DNA of 64,000 nt from Saccharopolyspora galaxeae (GTDB taxonomy: Bacteria > Actinomycetota > Actinomycetes > Mycobacteriales > Pseudonocardiaceae), in NCBI RefSeq assembly GCF_016526145.1, contig NZ_JADDUE010000002.1, positions 637,121-701,120 of the forward strand. The letters run 5' to 3'. The stretch's first letter is position 1. The number at the start of each line of letters is the position of its first letter. This document shows positions 1 through 9,130 of this stretch, in pieces. Below the pieces are notes generated by a model that was given only the letters and a program-made list of their open reading frames with translations, did no database searches and had not been told where the DNA came from. A program made the translations under genes and the position numbers.

Positions 1-905
1 CCCGCCTGCTCGGTTCCTTGGTGCTGGCCGCGATCCTGCTCGCGGGCTGCGGAAACGGACCCGCGTCCGTCGGTGCCGCGGCCTTCGTCGGCGACTCGCG
101 GATACCGGTCAACGAGGTGCAGGGCCGCTTCCGCACCGTGCTGGACAAGGAACCCGCGGCCAAGCAGCAGATGGACCAGCAGGGCCAGCTCGGCGAGTTC
201 GGGCGGCGGCTGGCCACCGACCTGGTCCGCAGGCGCCTGGTGGAGCAGGCGACCCGCGACGAGGGATTGCGGGTGGACGAGCGGCAGCTCACCGAGCTGA
301 TCAACGCGGCGGGTGGTCCGGAGAAGGCCAGCGCGGGCCAGATCTACACCCCGGCCGACTTCCGGGACGCGATGCGTTCGCGGCTGCTGACCGGCGAGCT
401 CGGCCGCAAGTACATCGATCGGCTCGGGGTGACCTACGACGTCACCTCCGCCACCAATCGGCGCGAGGCCGAGGACAAGGCGCGCCGGATGTCCCGCGGC
501 GAGCAGGAATCCGCGGCAGTGGTGGCCGCCGACCGGCAAGCGGGCGTTGGCGCGGCCACCGGTGAGCACCTGCGTTCGGCCGAGGTGCCGGAGTTGGTGG
601 CCGCGACGCCGCTGTTCGGCGCGCTGCCGGGTACGACGATGGCGTTCGAGCTCCAGCCGCAGTCCGGGCAGTGGACCGTGGTGCGGATCAAGCAGCGCAG
701 CACCGAGGAGCGGGCGGCGCCGAGCGGGGCCGGTGCGGACGAGGCGAAGATGCAGGCGGTGGGCGCGCAACTGCTGCGGGTCACCGCGCAGCGGATCGGT
801 GTGCAGCTCAGCCCGCGATACGGCGTGTGGGACGAGATCGCGCTTTCGGCCGCGCCGAGCGCGGGGGAGACGATCGGTATCGCCTTCCAGCCGCGGCGGG
901 CCTGA
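1..905 (+). CDS. SurA N-terminal domain foldase-like lipoprotein (5' partial)
   Basis: The reading frame is open to the left edge, so the true start lies outside the window; the visible N-terminus is the tail of a signal peptide with the lipobox LLAGC, giving a lipid-anchored extracytoplasmic protein. The body has the helical SurA-N pattern (a short strand with VGDSRIPVNEVQ, then long amphipathic helices including LATDLVRRRLVEQATRDEGL). No PPIase domain is evident. Proteins of this type are predicted chaperones for secreted proteins. In many actinobacteria this gene lies between mfd and mazG, and mazG follows here, which supports the call. The lipoprotein nature is seen in sequence; chaperone activity is family inference. 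Confidence 0.8.
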   Translation, partial: RLLGSLVLAAILLAGCGNGPASVGAAAFVGDSRIPVNEVQGRFRTVLDKEPAAKQQMDQQGQLGEFGRRLATDLVRRRLVEQATRDEGLRVDERQLTELINAAGGPEKASAGQIYTPADFRDAMRSRLLTGELGRKYIDRLGVTYDVTSATNRREAEDKARRMSRGEQESAAVVAADRQAGVGAATGEHLRSAEVPELVAATPLFGALPGTTMAFELQPQSGQWTVVRIKQRSTEERAAPSGAGADEAKMQAVGAQLLRVTAQRIGVQLSPRYGVWDEIALSAAPSAGETIGIAFQPRRA

Positions 906-1068
906 TGGTGCGAGGCCGCGCCCTCGGGATTCGCCGGTTTCGAGATCACCCGGACGAGGTGACGCGCCGGTGTGTCGGGCGGGGGTCCGGCCGCCGCCGC
1001 GGGCAATCTCGACGGCATGGATCAAGCGCTCCGGCAAGGCACGAACCCGTGCTTGCGACAATCGCCGC

Positions 1069-2112
1069 ATGTCTTCCGCGCACCCGGTGACCGGCGAACA
1101 TTCCGAGGGACCGAGCAGCACGTCGGATGGGACCGCGACCGGCTCGGCGGTCGTGCTCGTCGACGACCGGCTCGGCGACGTGCTCCCGGCTGCGGCGATG
1201 CCCGCGGTGCGCCGGGCCTCGGCGGTTTATGCCGCCGAAGGGCTGTCCGCGGCGACCCGTTCGGCGTTGCAGCTCCCGGCGGCACCGGCGGCCGAGGCGC
1301 TGCTCGCGCAGGCCCGCCGGGAGCCCGTCGTGCTGATCGTGCCCGACCTGCTTTCCGCGCAGGCGCGGGAATTGCGCGCGGCCGGTGCGTCGCTGATCGG
1401 CGCCGCGGCACCGGTCGGCGTGGAGTTGCTGGACGCCGTCACCGTCATGGACCGGTTGCGTTCTCCGGGTGGTTGCCCGTGGGACGCGGAGCAGGACCAC
1501 GACTCGCTGCGGCGCTACCTGGTGGAGGAGACCTACGAGCTGCTGGACGCGATCCAGCAGCGGGACCGGGCGTCGTTGCGCGAGGAGCTGGGCGACGTGC
1601 TGTTGCAGGTGCTGTTCCACTCGCGGGTGGCGGCCGAGCACGCCGCGGACCCGTTCGGGGTGGACGAGGTGGCCGCCGAGCTGGTGAGCAAGATGGTCTC
1701 CCGGCATCCGCACGTGTTCGCCGAGGACGACACCGTGCACGACGCGGAGTCGCAGCACCTGCGCTGGGACGAGCTCAAGCAACGCGAGAAGCAGCGCGAG
1801 TCCATCGTGGACGGAGTGGCGACCGGGCAGCCGGCCGCGGCGCTGGCGGCCAAGCTCGCGCAGCGCGCCGGGCGCGCGGACCTGCCGGAAGACCTGCTGC
1901 CCACCGGCACGTCGGTGGGCGACAGGTTGTTCGGGCTGGTGGCGCGTGCTCGCCTGGAAGGCGCGGATCCGGAGGACGAGCTGCGCGCCAGCGCGCTGGC
2001 GTTCGCCTCGCGCGTCCGCGCGGCCGAAGCCGCGGCACGTGCGGCCGGTCAGGACCCGGCCACCTGCAACGGCGCGGACTGGCGGCGGTACTGGGCGGCG
2101 AGCGGGGAATGA
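1069..2112 (+). CDS. mazG: Nucleoside triphosphate pyrophosphohydrolase MazG
   Basis: A 347-residue house-cleaning NTP pyrophosphohydrolase that converts (d)NTPs to NMP plus PPi. The hallmark segment lies mid-protein: SPGGCPWDAEQDHDSL near residues 132-147, then a metal-binding helix with EETYELLDAI and EELGDVLLQV. The first ~125 residues are an actinobacterial extension rich in Ala and Val, as in mycobacterial MazG. The frame is open far upstream (from 547), but ATG 1069 is chosen because the region before it overlaps the preceding lipoprotein and lacks family resemblance. It sits between the SurA-type lipoprotein and a transglycosylase lipoprotein, the order seen in mycobacteria (mfd, mazG, lpqU, eno). 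Confidence 0.93.
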   Translation: MSSAHPVTGEHSEGPSSTSDGTATGSAVVLVDDRLGDVLPAAAMPAVRRASAVYAAEGLSAATRSALQLPAAPAAEALLAQARREPVVLIVPDLLSAQARELRAAGASLIGAAAPVGVELLDAVTVMDRLRSPGGCPWDAEQDHDSLRRYLVEETYELLDAIQQRDRASLREELGDVLLQVLFHSRVAAEHAADPFGVDEVAAELVSKMVSRHPHVFAEDDTVHDAESQHLRWDELKQREKQRESIVDGVATGQPAAALAAKLAQRAGRADLPEDLLPTGTSVGDRLFGLVARARLEGADPEDELRASALAFASRVRAAEAAARAAGQDPATCNGADWRRYWAASGE

Positions 2113-2403
2113 GCGGGCACCGGAGTGGATTCCCGCCGCCGGTGCGAATCCGGTTCGCCGCTCGCGGACCCGCTCGCGGCGAGCAGGTCCGCATCCGCGA
2201 AAGTGGGAACGCCACGCGGAACGGCGGTCGGCCACGAACCCCCGGAGGTCCCGGTCCGCTCGCGCTGCCCGGCGAATCCGACCGGCACCGTCACAGAACT
2301 CGCGTTGCCGACGACAAGTGCTCCGGGAGCGCGTGACTTGTCCGGTTCGTCTCCGGGCGCACGACGGGCACGTGCACACTGAGGTGGGAGAGGGAGGCAT
2401 TTG

Positions 2404-3213
2404 GTGTCGCAGCAACAGGGTGCGCGCAGACCGTGGTTGTTCACCGGAGTGGTACCGGTGCTCGCCGTGCTCGTCTCGTGCGCTCCGCCCGAGGAAGACC
2501 GCGCGGAGAACGAGCCCAGGGTCGCCGCCGACCCGCCGCCTGCCGTGGCGCCACCGGACCCGGGAGTGGAACCGCCGCGGGTGCAGCTGGCGCACTCCGG
2601 CAATCCTCCGATGTCCGTGCAGGACCGGCCGCAGCAGCAACTCACCGGCTGGGCGGAGTCGATGTCCGACGAGCTGAACATTCCCCTCGCCGCGCTGCAG
2701 GCGTACGGCTACGCGGCGCGCGCGGCCGAGCAGGAGCACCCCGGTTGCGGCATCGGCTGGTCCACCCTGGCCGGGATCGGCGCCATCGAATCCAGCCACG
2801 GCCGCTACGGCGGCGCCAAGCTGGACGAGACCGGACGGCCCAGCGTGGCGATCCGCGGTCTGCCGCTGGACGGCAGCAACGGGGTCAAGCGGATCGAGGA
2901 CACCGACCGCGGTGCCATGGACGGAGACTTGGTGTTCGACCGGGCGATCGGCCCGCTCCAGTTCATCCCGATCACCTGGAACCGCTGGGCGGCGGATGCC
3001 GACGGCGACGGGGTCGCCGACCCGAACGACATCGATGATGCGGCGTTGGCCGCGGCCGGATACCTGTGCACGGTCGGCGGCGATCTGCGCAATCCGGACG
3101 GGTTCTGGAGGGCTCTGCTGGACTACAACGAGAGCCACGACTACGGCCAGGACGTGATCGACCACGCCGATCAGTACGGCAGGATCAGCCGCACCCTGGC
3201 GACGGAGAACTGA
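2404..3213 (+). CDS. Lytic murein transglycosylase lipoprotein (LpqU-like)
   Basis: A 269-residue protein with a signal peptide and lipobox LVSC (Cys26 from the GTG start), so it is probably anchored outside the membrane. The catalytic domain is of the MltB/SLT_2 type: WSTLAGIGAIESSHGR contains the probable catalytic Glu (about residue 129), followed by AIGPLQFIPITW, an acidic loop DADGDGVADPNDI and LDYNES. Such enzymes cleave the MurNAc-GlcNAc bond to give 1,6-anhydro products. GTG 2404 is preferred to TTG 2401 because GGAGG at 2393-2397 is better spaced for it. Position between mazG and eno matches mycobacterial lpqU. It is the first of three paralogues in 9 kb. Confidence 0.9.
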   Translation: MSQQQGARRPWLFTGVVPVLAVLVSCAPPEEDRAENEPRVAADPPPAVAPPDPGVEPPRVQLAHSGNPPMSVQDRPQQQLTGWAESMSDELNIPLAALQAYGYAARAAEQEHPGCGIGWSTLAGIGAIESSHGRYGGAKLDETGRPSVAIRGLPLDGSNGVKRIEDTDRGAMDGDLVFDRAIGPLQFIPITWNRWAADADGDGVADPNDIDDAALAAAGYLCTVGGDLRNPDGFWRALLDYNESHDYGQDVIDHADQYGRISRTLATEN

Positions 3214-3411
3214 GCGCAGCTACGGGTTCGCACGGGTGGCCGGTCGATCGGCGAACGCTCCGGTGCGGCGGGAAACCGAGCCGTGCGGCGACTTCTCCGC
3301 TGAGATTCCGCAGCGAGCAGGCGCCTGATGTTCCGCTGAACGACCCCGCTGTGCGAACCGCTCCCTAAACGCTCCCTGGTTCTGCTTGATACCGCCAAGT
3401 AACCTGTTCGC

Positions 3412-4227
3412 GTGACCGACCCCACTCCTTCGCGGCTGCGCGCCGTGTTCGCCGTCCTCGGACGACTCGCCGTCGCGCTCACCTTGGTGGCGTCCGCCGG
3501 GGTCGGCGTCGGCCTGACCGCGGTGCTCGGCCGTCCGGCCGCCGCCCCGGAAGCCGGGCCGCCACCGGAGCAGACCGTCGAACCCGCCCCGGTGCTGCCG
3601 GGTTCCGCCGCGCCGCCGGTGCAGGAGCCGGTGCAACAACCTGCACCGGAAGGCGGCGATCCGGTGCGCGAGTGGGCCGACGGGATCGCCTCGGTGGTCG
3701 ACGTGCCTTCCAGGGCGCTGCTGTCCTACGTCAACGCCGATCTCGCGATGCGCGAGTACCAGCCCGAGTGCCGGATCTCGTGGTCCACGATCGCCGGGAT
3801 CGCCCGGATCGAGTCGAACCACGGCCGGTACGGCAACCGGCTGCTCGGCGACGACGCCCGCCCGTCGAAGCCGATCATCGGTGTCCCGCTGGACGGGACT
3901 CCCGGCGTGCGCGCGATCGGAGACACCGACGGCGGTGTGCTGGACGGCGACGCGATGCACGACCGCGCGGTCGGCCCGATGCAGTTCATCCCGTCGACCT
4001 GGCGCAAGTGGGCCACCGACGGCAGCGGCGACGGGGTCGGCGATCCGCAGAACCTGGACGACGCCTCGATGGCCGCCGCCCGGTACCTCTGCTCCAGCGG
4101 CCGCGATCTCACCACCGGCCAGGGCTGGTGGGGATCGGTGATGTCGTACAACAACTCGGTGGAGTACGGGCAGAAGGTCTTCGCGATCGCCGAGACCTAC
4201 GCCGGTGCGGCGAACCGCCGCGACTGA
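3412..4227 (+). CDS. Lytic murein transglycosylase, membrane-anchored paralogue
   Basis: A 271-residue paralogue of the preceding gene. It has an N-terminal signal anchor (about residues 15-40) rather than a lipobox, then a Pro/Glu-rich linker and the same catalytic domain: WSTIAGIARIESNHGRYG with probable catalytic Glu134, AVGPMQFIPSTWRKW, DGSGDGVGDPQNLDD and MSYNNSVEYG. It is predicted to cleave peptidoglycan glycan strands outside the membrane. The change from lipoprotein to signal anchor suggests duplication followed by altered localisation. Start GTG 3412 comes directly before the charged N-terminus. It is followed on the other strand by a short TPR gene. Confidence 0.88.
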   Translation: MTDPTPSRLRAVFAVLGRLAVALTLVASAGVGVGLTAVLGRPAAAPEAGPPPEQTVEPAPVLPGSAAPPVQEPVQQPAPEGGDPVREWADGIASVVDVPSRALLSYVNADLAMREYQPECRISWSTIAGIARIESNHGRYGNRLLGDDARPSKPIIGVPLDGTPGVRAIGDTDGGVLDGDAMHDRAVGPMQFIPSTWRKWATDGSGDGVGDPQNLDDASMAAARYLCSSGRDLTTGQGWWGSVMSYNNSVEYGQKVFAIAETYAGAANRRD

Positions 4228-4281
4228 ACCGCACGCGACCGACCCGCGACCGGAACGGCCGCGACGCAACGTCGCAGCGGC

Positions 4282-4659
4282 TCAGTCGTTCTGCATGGCC
4301 AGCCGGGCGTTGATCTCGCCCAGCGCTTCCTGGTAAGCGGGATCGGGATTCATCGTCGCGGCCATCTGCACTTGGCTGCGGGCCTCCAGCAACCGTCCCT
4401 GCCGCTGCAGGGTGCGTCCCAGCACCAGCCGCGCGTAATGGTCGGACGGGTCGAGCTCCAGCACCCGCAGGAACGCCAGCTCCGCCCGGCGGAACTGGGC
4501 CGAGAACAGGTACGCCCGGCCGAGAACCAGTTGCACACTGGGCTTGTCCTCGGCGATGGCGAGCACGGGTTGCAGCGCGCGGAGGGCCTCCCACGGCCGT
4601 CGCTGGGAGACCAGGTTCTCCGCCCGGCGGAACGCTTCCACGGTCTCTTCGTCCCTCAT
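4282..4659 (-). CDS. Small tetratricopeptide repeat protein
   Basis: A 125-residue all-helical protein with about three TPR units. Visible TPR signatures are PWEALRALQPVLAI, FRRAELAFLRVLELDPSDHYARLVLGRTL and RLLEARSQVQMAATMNPDPA, with the usual small residues at helix crossings and a Pro ending the second helix. There is no signal peptide, so it is cytoplasmic. TPRs bind partner proteins; nothing here identifies the partner. It converges with the upstream transglycosylase and is divergent from eno. Similar short TPR genes occur next to eno in other actinobacteria, so it may be a conserved neighbour. Confidence 0.82.
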   Translation of the reverse strand: MRDEETVEAFRRAENLVSQRRPWEALRALQPVLAIAEDKPSVQLVLGRAYLFSAQFRRAELAFLRVLELDPSDHYARLVLGRTLQRQGRLLEARSQVQMAATMNPDPAYQEALGEINARLAMQND

Positions 4660-4763
4660 GACGCGGACAACACTACGTGCCGACCCCGCTGTTCCTCGAC
4701 TGCCGAGCGGATGGTAATCGGCACGTCCGCGGCCGCCGTTCGATCACGCGCCGTGCAACGTGA

Positions 4764-6215
<1,452 letters not shown>

Positions 6216-6277
6216 CATCCTGGTCACCAGCGGTCTGAACACGGCCGGGGTGACTTCGACGACGACGGGTGCGGGCG

Positions 6278-6823
6278 ATGCCGAGCGGGCGGTCCTCTGA
6301 TCGACAGCAACGCCGCCGCGGGGGCGAGACCCCCGCGGCGCGCCGTACCGGTCGTTCGCGGGAGCCGGTGAAGCGGTCGGGAACCAAGAGCGGTTCCCGG
6401 CCGCGCGCGGCGGCGCCGCGGTCCAAATCGCAGCGCAAGTCGCCGACCGGTGGCGCGTTCAAGCTCTCGTCGACGCGCCGGGCGGCGTTGTTGGCGCTGC
6501 TGCTGTGCACGATGGCGCTGAGCGTGTCCGTGCCGCTGCGCACCTACTTGAGCCAGCGCGGCGAGCTGGCCGCGCAGGACGACAAGCGGGTCGAACTCTC
6601 CCAGCAGGTCCAGGAATTGCAGGAGCGCAAGGCGCAGCTTTCCGATCCGCAGCACGTCGAGACCGAGGCGCGCGCCAGGCTCGGCTACGTGCGCCCCGGG
6701 GAGACGCCGTACATCGTGGAACTCCCGCACCAGCAGGCCCAGCCGCCGCCGGCGCCGACGCCCGCGGATGACGGGCCGTGGTACGAGAACCTGTGGAAGT
6801 CGCTGACGGGGAACGGGCAGTGA
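6278..6823 (+). CDS. Septum formation initiator family protein (DivIC/FtsB-like)
   Basis: A single-pass divisome protein of about 181 residues. A long basic Arg/Ser/Lys-rich cytoplasmic N-terminus leads to one membrane segment (RRAALLALLLCTMALSVSV), a short coiled coil (ELSQQVQELQERKAQL) and the family signature ARARLGYVRPGETPYIVE. It is the counterpart of mycobacterial Rv1024, next to eno. FtsB/DivIC proteins bridge FtsL and FtsQ at the septum. The start is uncertain: GTG 6269, ATG 6278 or GTG 6368 (with GGGAG just upstream) are all in frame, and a strong hairpin at 6314-6340 lies inside the longer versions. The stop overlaps the next gene. Confidence 0.88.
   Translation: MPSGRSSDRQQRRRGGETPAARRTGRSREPVKRSGTKSGSRPRAAAPRSKSQRKSPTGGAFKLSSTRRAALLALLLCTMALSVSVPLRTYLSQRGELAAQDDKRVELSQQVQELQERKAQLSDPQHVETEARARLGYVRPGETPYIVELPHQQAQPPPAPTPADDGPWYENLWKSLTGNGQ
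6314..6340. terminator. Strong GC hairpin downstream of eno, inside the predicted start of the septum gene
   Basis: An 11-bp perfect stem (CGCCGCGGGGG paired with its complement) with a 5-nt loop lies about 100 nt after the eno stop. It has no T-tract. It could attenuate transcription between eno and the septum gene, or act as RNA structure, and it argues for considering the downstream GTG 6368 start. It may equally be a by-product of GC-rich Arg/Gly codons. Confidence 0.4.
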
Positions 6824-7308
6824 ACGACATTTCGACGGTCACCGAGCACGATCGGGAAAGCATCGCCGACCAGCTCGGCAGGCCGCCGCGCGGGCTGCGG
6901 GCGGTGGCGGCGCGGGACGCGGCGGGCGAGCCGAGCGTGGTGCGGACGAATCCGCGGCTCGAGGACGGCACGCCGTTCCCGACGTTGTACTACTTGACCT
7001 CGCCCCGGCTGAGCGCGCTGTGCTCCACGCTGGAGGCGGAGGGCCGGATGCGGCAGATGCAGGACCGGCTCGCCGAGGATCCGGAGCTGGCGGCCGCCTA
7101 CCGCCGCGCGCACGAGTCCTACCTGGCCGAGCGGGACGCGATCGAACCGCTGGGCACTCAGGTCACCGCGGGCGGTATGCCGGACCGCGTGAAGTGCCTG
7201 CACGTGCACCTCGCGCACGCGCTCGCGAAGGGCCCGGGGGTGAATCCGTTCGGCGACGAGGTGCTGGACGAGATCACTCGCCGCTGGCCGGAGAACGCGC
7301 CTTCCTGA
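6820..7308 (+). CDS. DUF501 domain-containing protein
   Basis: A 162-residue cytoplasmic protein of unknown biochemical role. The family's diagnostic features are present: an N-terminal QLGRPPRGLRAVAARD, then TPFPTLYYLTSPRLSALCSTLEAEGRM, and the Cys/His signature MPDRVKCLHVHLAHALAKG followed by GVNPFGDEVL. The Cys and His residues suggest metal or ligand binding. The GTG start overlaps the upstream stop in a GTGA arrangement, so it is probably translationally coupled to the septum gene. It matches Rv1025 by position, between the septum gene and the exopolyphosphatase, although two other genes intervene before the phosphatase here. Confidence 0.9.
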   Translation: MNDISTVTEHDRESIADQLGRPPRGLRAVAARDAAGEPSVVRTNPRLEDGTPFPTLYYLTSPRLSALCSTLEAEGRMRQMQDRLAEDPELAAAYRRAHESYLAERDAIEPLGTQVTAGGMPDRVKCLHVHLAHALAKGPGVNPFGDEVLDEITRRWPENAPS

Positions 7309-7312
7309 TCGT

Positions 7313-8977
7313 TCAGCGTCCCGGCGTGACCCGCTCGAGCAGCGCGGTGGCGGCGAGCCCGTCCGGGATCGTGCCGAACGACCGGCCGGTGTCCGGTACC
7401 AGCCGGGTCGCCACGAAAGCCTCCGAGACCGCGGTCGGCGCGTGCCGGATCAGCAGCGAAGCCTGCAAGGTCAACGCCAGCAGTTCGGCCAGCTTGCGCG
7501 CCCGTTCCGGGCGGGGCGCTGCGATCTCCTCGCGCAGCTGCCGGACGCTGTCGTCGTAGCGGCGGTCCGCGCCTGCCGCGGCGTCCAGCTCGCCCAGCAG
7601 CGCTTCCGCCGACGCGGGCTGCTTGTGCAGCGCACGCAGCACGTCGAGCGAGGTCACGTTGCCGGAGCCTTCCCAGATCGACATCAGCGGCGCCTCCCGG
7701 TACAGCCGCGGCAGCCCGGACTCCTCGACGTAGCCGTTGCCGCCGAGGCATTCGAGCGCTTCGGCCACCGCCGTGGCGGCCCGCTTGCACACGTGGAACT
7801 TCGCCGCAGGCAGCGCGAGCCGCAGCAATCCCCGCTCGGTGTCGCTGCCCTGCCCGTCCACGGCCGCCGCGAGCCGCATCGCCAACGCGGTCGCCGCCTC
7901 GGTCTCCAACGCGAGATCCGCCAGCACGGTCCGCATCAGCGGCGCATCGGCCAGCCGTTCGCCGAACGCGCTGCGGTGCTGCACGTGGTGCGCCGCCTCG
8001 GACAGTGCGACCCGCATGTTCGCCGCCGCACCGAGCACGCAGTCCAACCTGGTCATCGACACCATCTCGATGATGCAGCGCACTCCGCGGCCCGCTTCGC
8101 CGACCAGGTGCCCGAGCGCGCCGGTGTACTCCAACTCCGCGGAAGCGTTGGACTTGTTGCCGAGCTTGTCCTTGAGCCGCTGCAGCCGGATCTCGTTGCG
8201 GCTGCCGTCCGGCAGCACTCGCGGCACGAGGAAGCAGCTCAACCCGTCCGGTGTCTGCGCCAGCGTGAGGAACAGGTCGTTCATCGGCGCCGAGGTGAAC
8301 CACTTGTGCCCGGTGATCCGGTAGGTCCCGTCGGCCAGCGGCTCGGCGGTGCTGGTGTTCGCCCGCACGTCCGAACCGCCCTGCTTCTCGGTCATCGACA
8401 TCCCGGCCAGCAGCCCGGTCTTCGCGGCGGCGGGACGCAGGCCGAAGTCGTAGTCGGGCGAGGACAGCCCCGGCTCGTACTGGCGGGCCAGCTCGGGGGA
8501 GTGCCGCAGCGCGGGCACGGCGGCGAAGGTCATCGAGATCGGGCAACCGTGTCCCGCCTCGGCCTGCGACCACAGGTAGAAACCGGCGGCGCGGCGCGCG
8601 TGCGCACCGGGTTCCGCGTCCGGCCGCCACGGCGCGGCGTGCAGGCCGTGCCGGACCGCGCGGTTCATCAGCCAGTGCCAGGAGGGGTGGAACTCGACCT
8701 CGTCGACGCGGTTGCCGTAGCGGTCGTGGGTGCGCAGCTCGGGCGGATTGTCATTGGCGAGCCTGCCGTGCTCGCGCGCTTCGGCCGAACCCGACTCGAG
8801 CGCTAGTTCGCGCAGGTCGGGCAGTGCGGTCGGCGCGTAGCGGCTGACGGCTTCGCGCAGCGCGGGATCGCAGGACAACGGGTCGAAGCCGTCCAGCAGC
8901 GGAGGCTGGTTGGTCACGTCGTGGGTCGACCAGGGTTCCGTCCTGCCGTGCACGTGCGGCTCGCCGGTGAGCGTCAT
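7313..8977 (-). CDS. AidB-like acyl-CoA dehydrogenase family protein
   Basis: A 554-residue flavoprotein with acyl-CoA dehydrogenase architecture. The central domain contains MSMTEKQGGSDVRANTSTAE and GHKWFTSAPMNDLFL. The C-terminal helical domain has the AidB-type signature ECLGGNGYVEESGLPRLYREA followed by SIWEGSGNV. This last region, plus the length (longer than the ~390 residues of ordinary acyl-CoA dehydrogenases), places it in the AidB subgroup, linked in E. coli to the response to alkylating agents; some annotators call it isovaleryl-CoA dehydrogenase. Substrate is unknown. It converges tightly with the DUF501 gene (4 bp gap). Confidence 0.87.
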   Translation of the reverse strand: MTLTGEPHVHGRTEPWSTHDVTNQPPLLDGFDPLSCDPALREAVSRYAPTALPDLRELALESGSAEAREHGRLANDNPPELRTHDRYGNRVDEVEFHPSWHWLMNRAVRHGLHAAPWRPDAEPGAHARRAAGFYLWSQAEAGHGCPISMTFAAVPALRHSPELARQYEPGLSSPDYDFGLRPAAAKTGLLAGMSMTEKQGGSDVRANTSTAEPLADGTYRITGHKWFTSAPMNDLFLTLAQTPDGLSCFLVPRVLPDGSRNEIRLQRLKDKLGNKSNASAELEYTGALGHLVGEAGRGVRCIIEMVSMTRLDCVLGAAANMRVALSEAAHHVQHRSAFGERLADAPLMRTVLADLALETEAATALAMRLAAAVDGQGSDTERGLLRLALPAAKFHVCKRAATAVAEALECLGGNGYVEESGLPRLYREAPLMSIWEGSGNVTSLDVLRALHKQPASAEALLGELDAAAGADRRYDDSVRQLREEIAAPRPERARKLAELLALTLQASLLIRHAPTAVSEAFVATRLVPDTGRSFGTIPDGLAATALLERVTPGR

Positions 8978-9130
8978 GCGCAGCAGGGTAGGCCAAAGCG
9001 GCTACCGCGCAGTAGCCCTCGACGTCGGCTGCACCGTTTCACTCGATGGTGTCGACGAACTTCGTGACCAGCGAGTACGTGCCACGGTGGAGTTCGCCGC
9101 AGGCGAGAACACTTTGGGGCTGGAGGCGCC

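Noticed and set aside
946-3165. Long minus-strand open frame (739 codons) opposite mazG and the first transglycosylase
   Set aside because: Arg/Gly/His-rich composition and no family resemblance; it is the antisense of two well-supported genes in GC-rich DNA.
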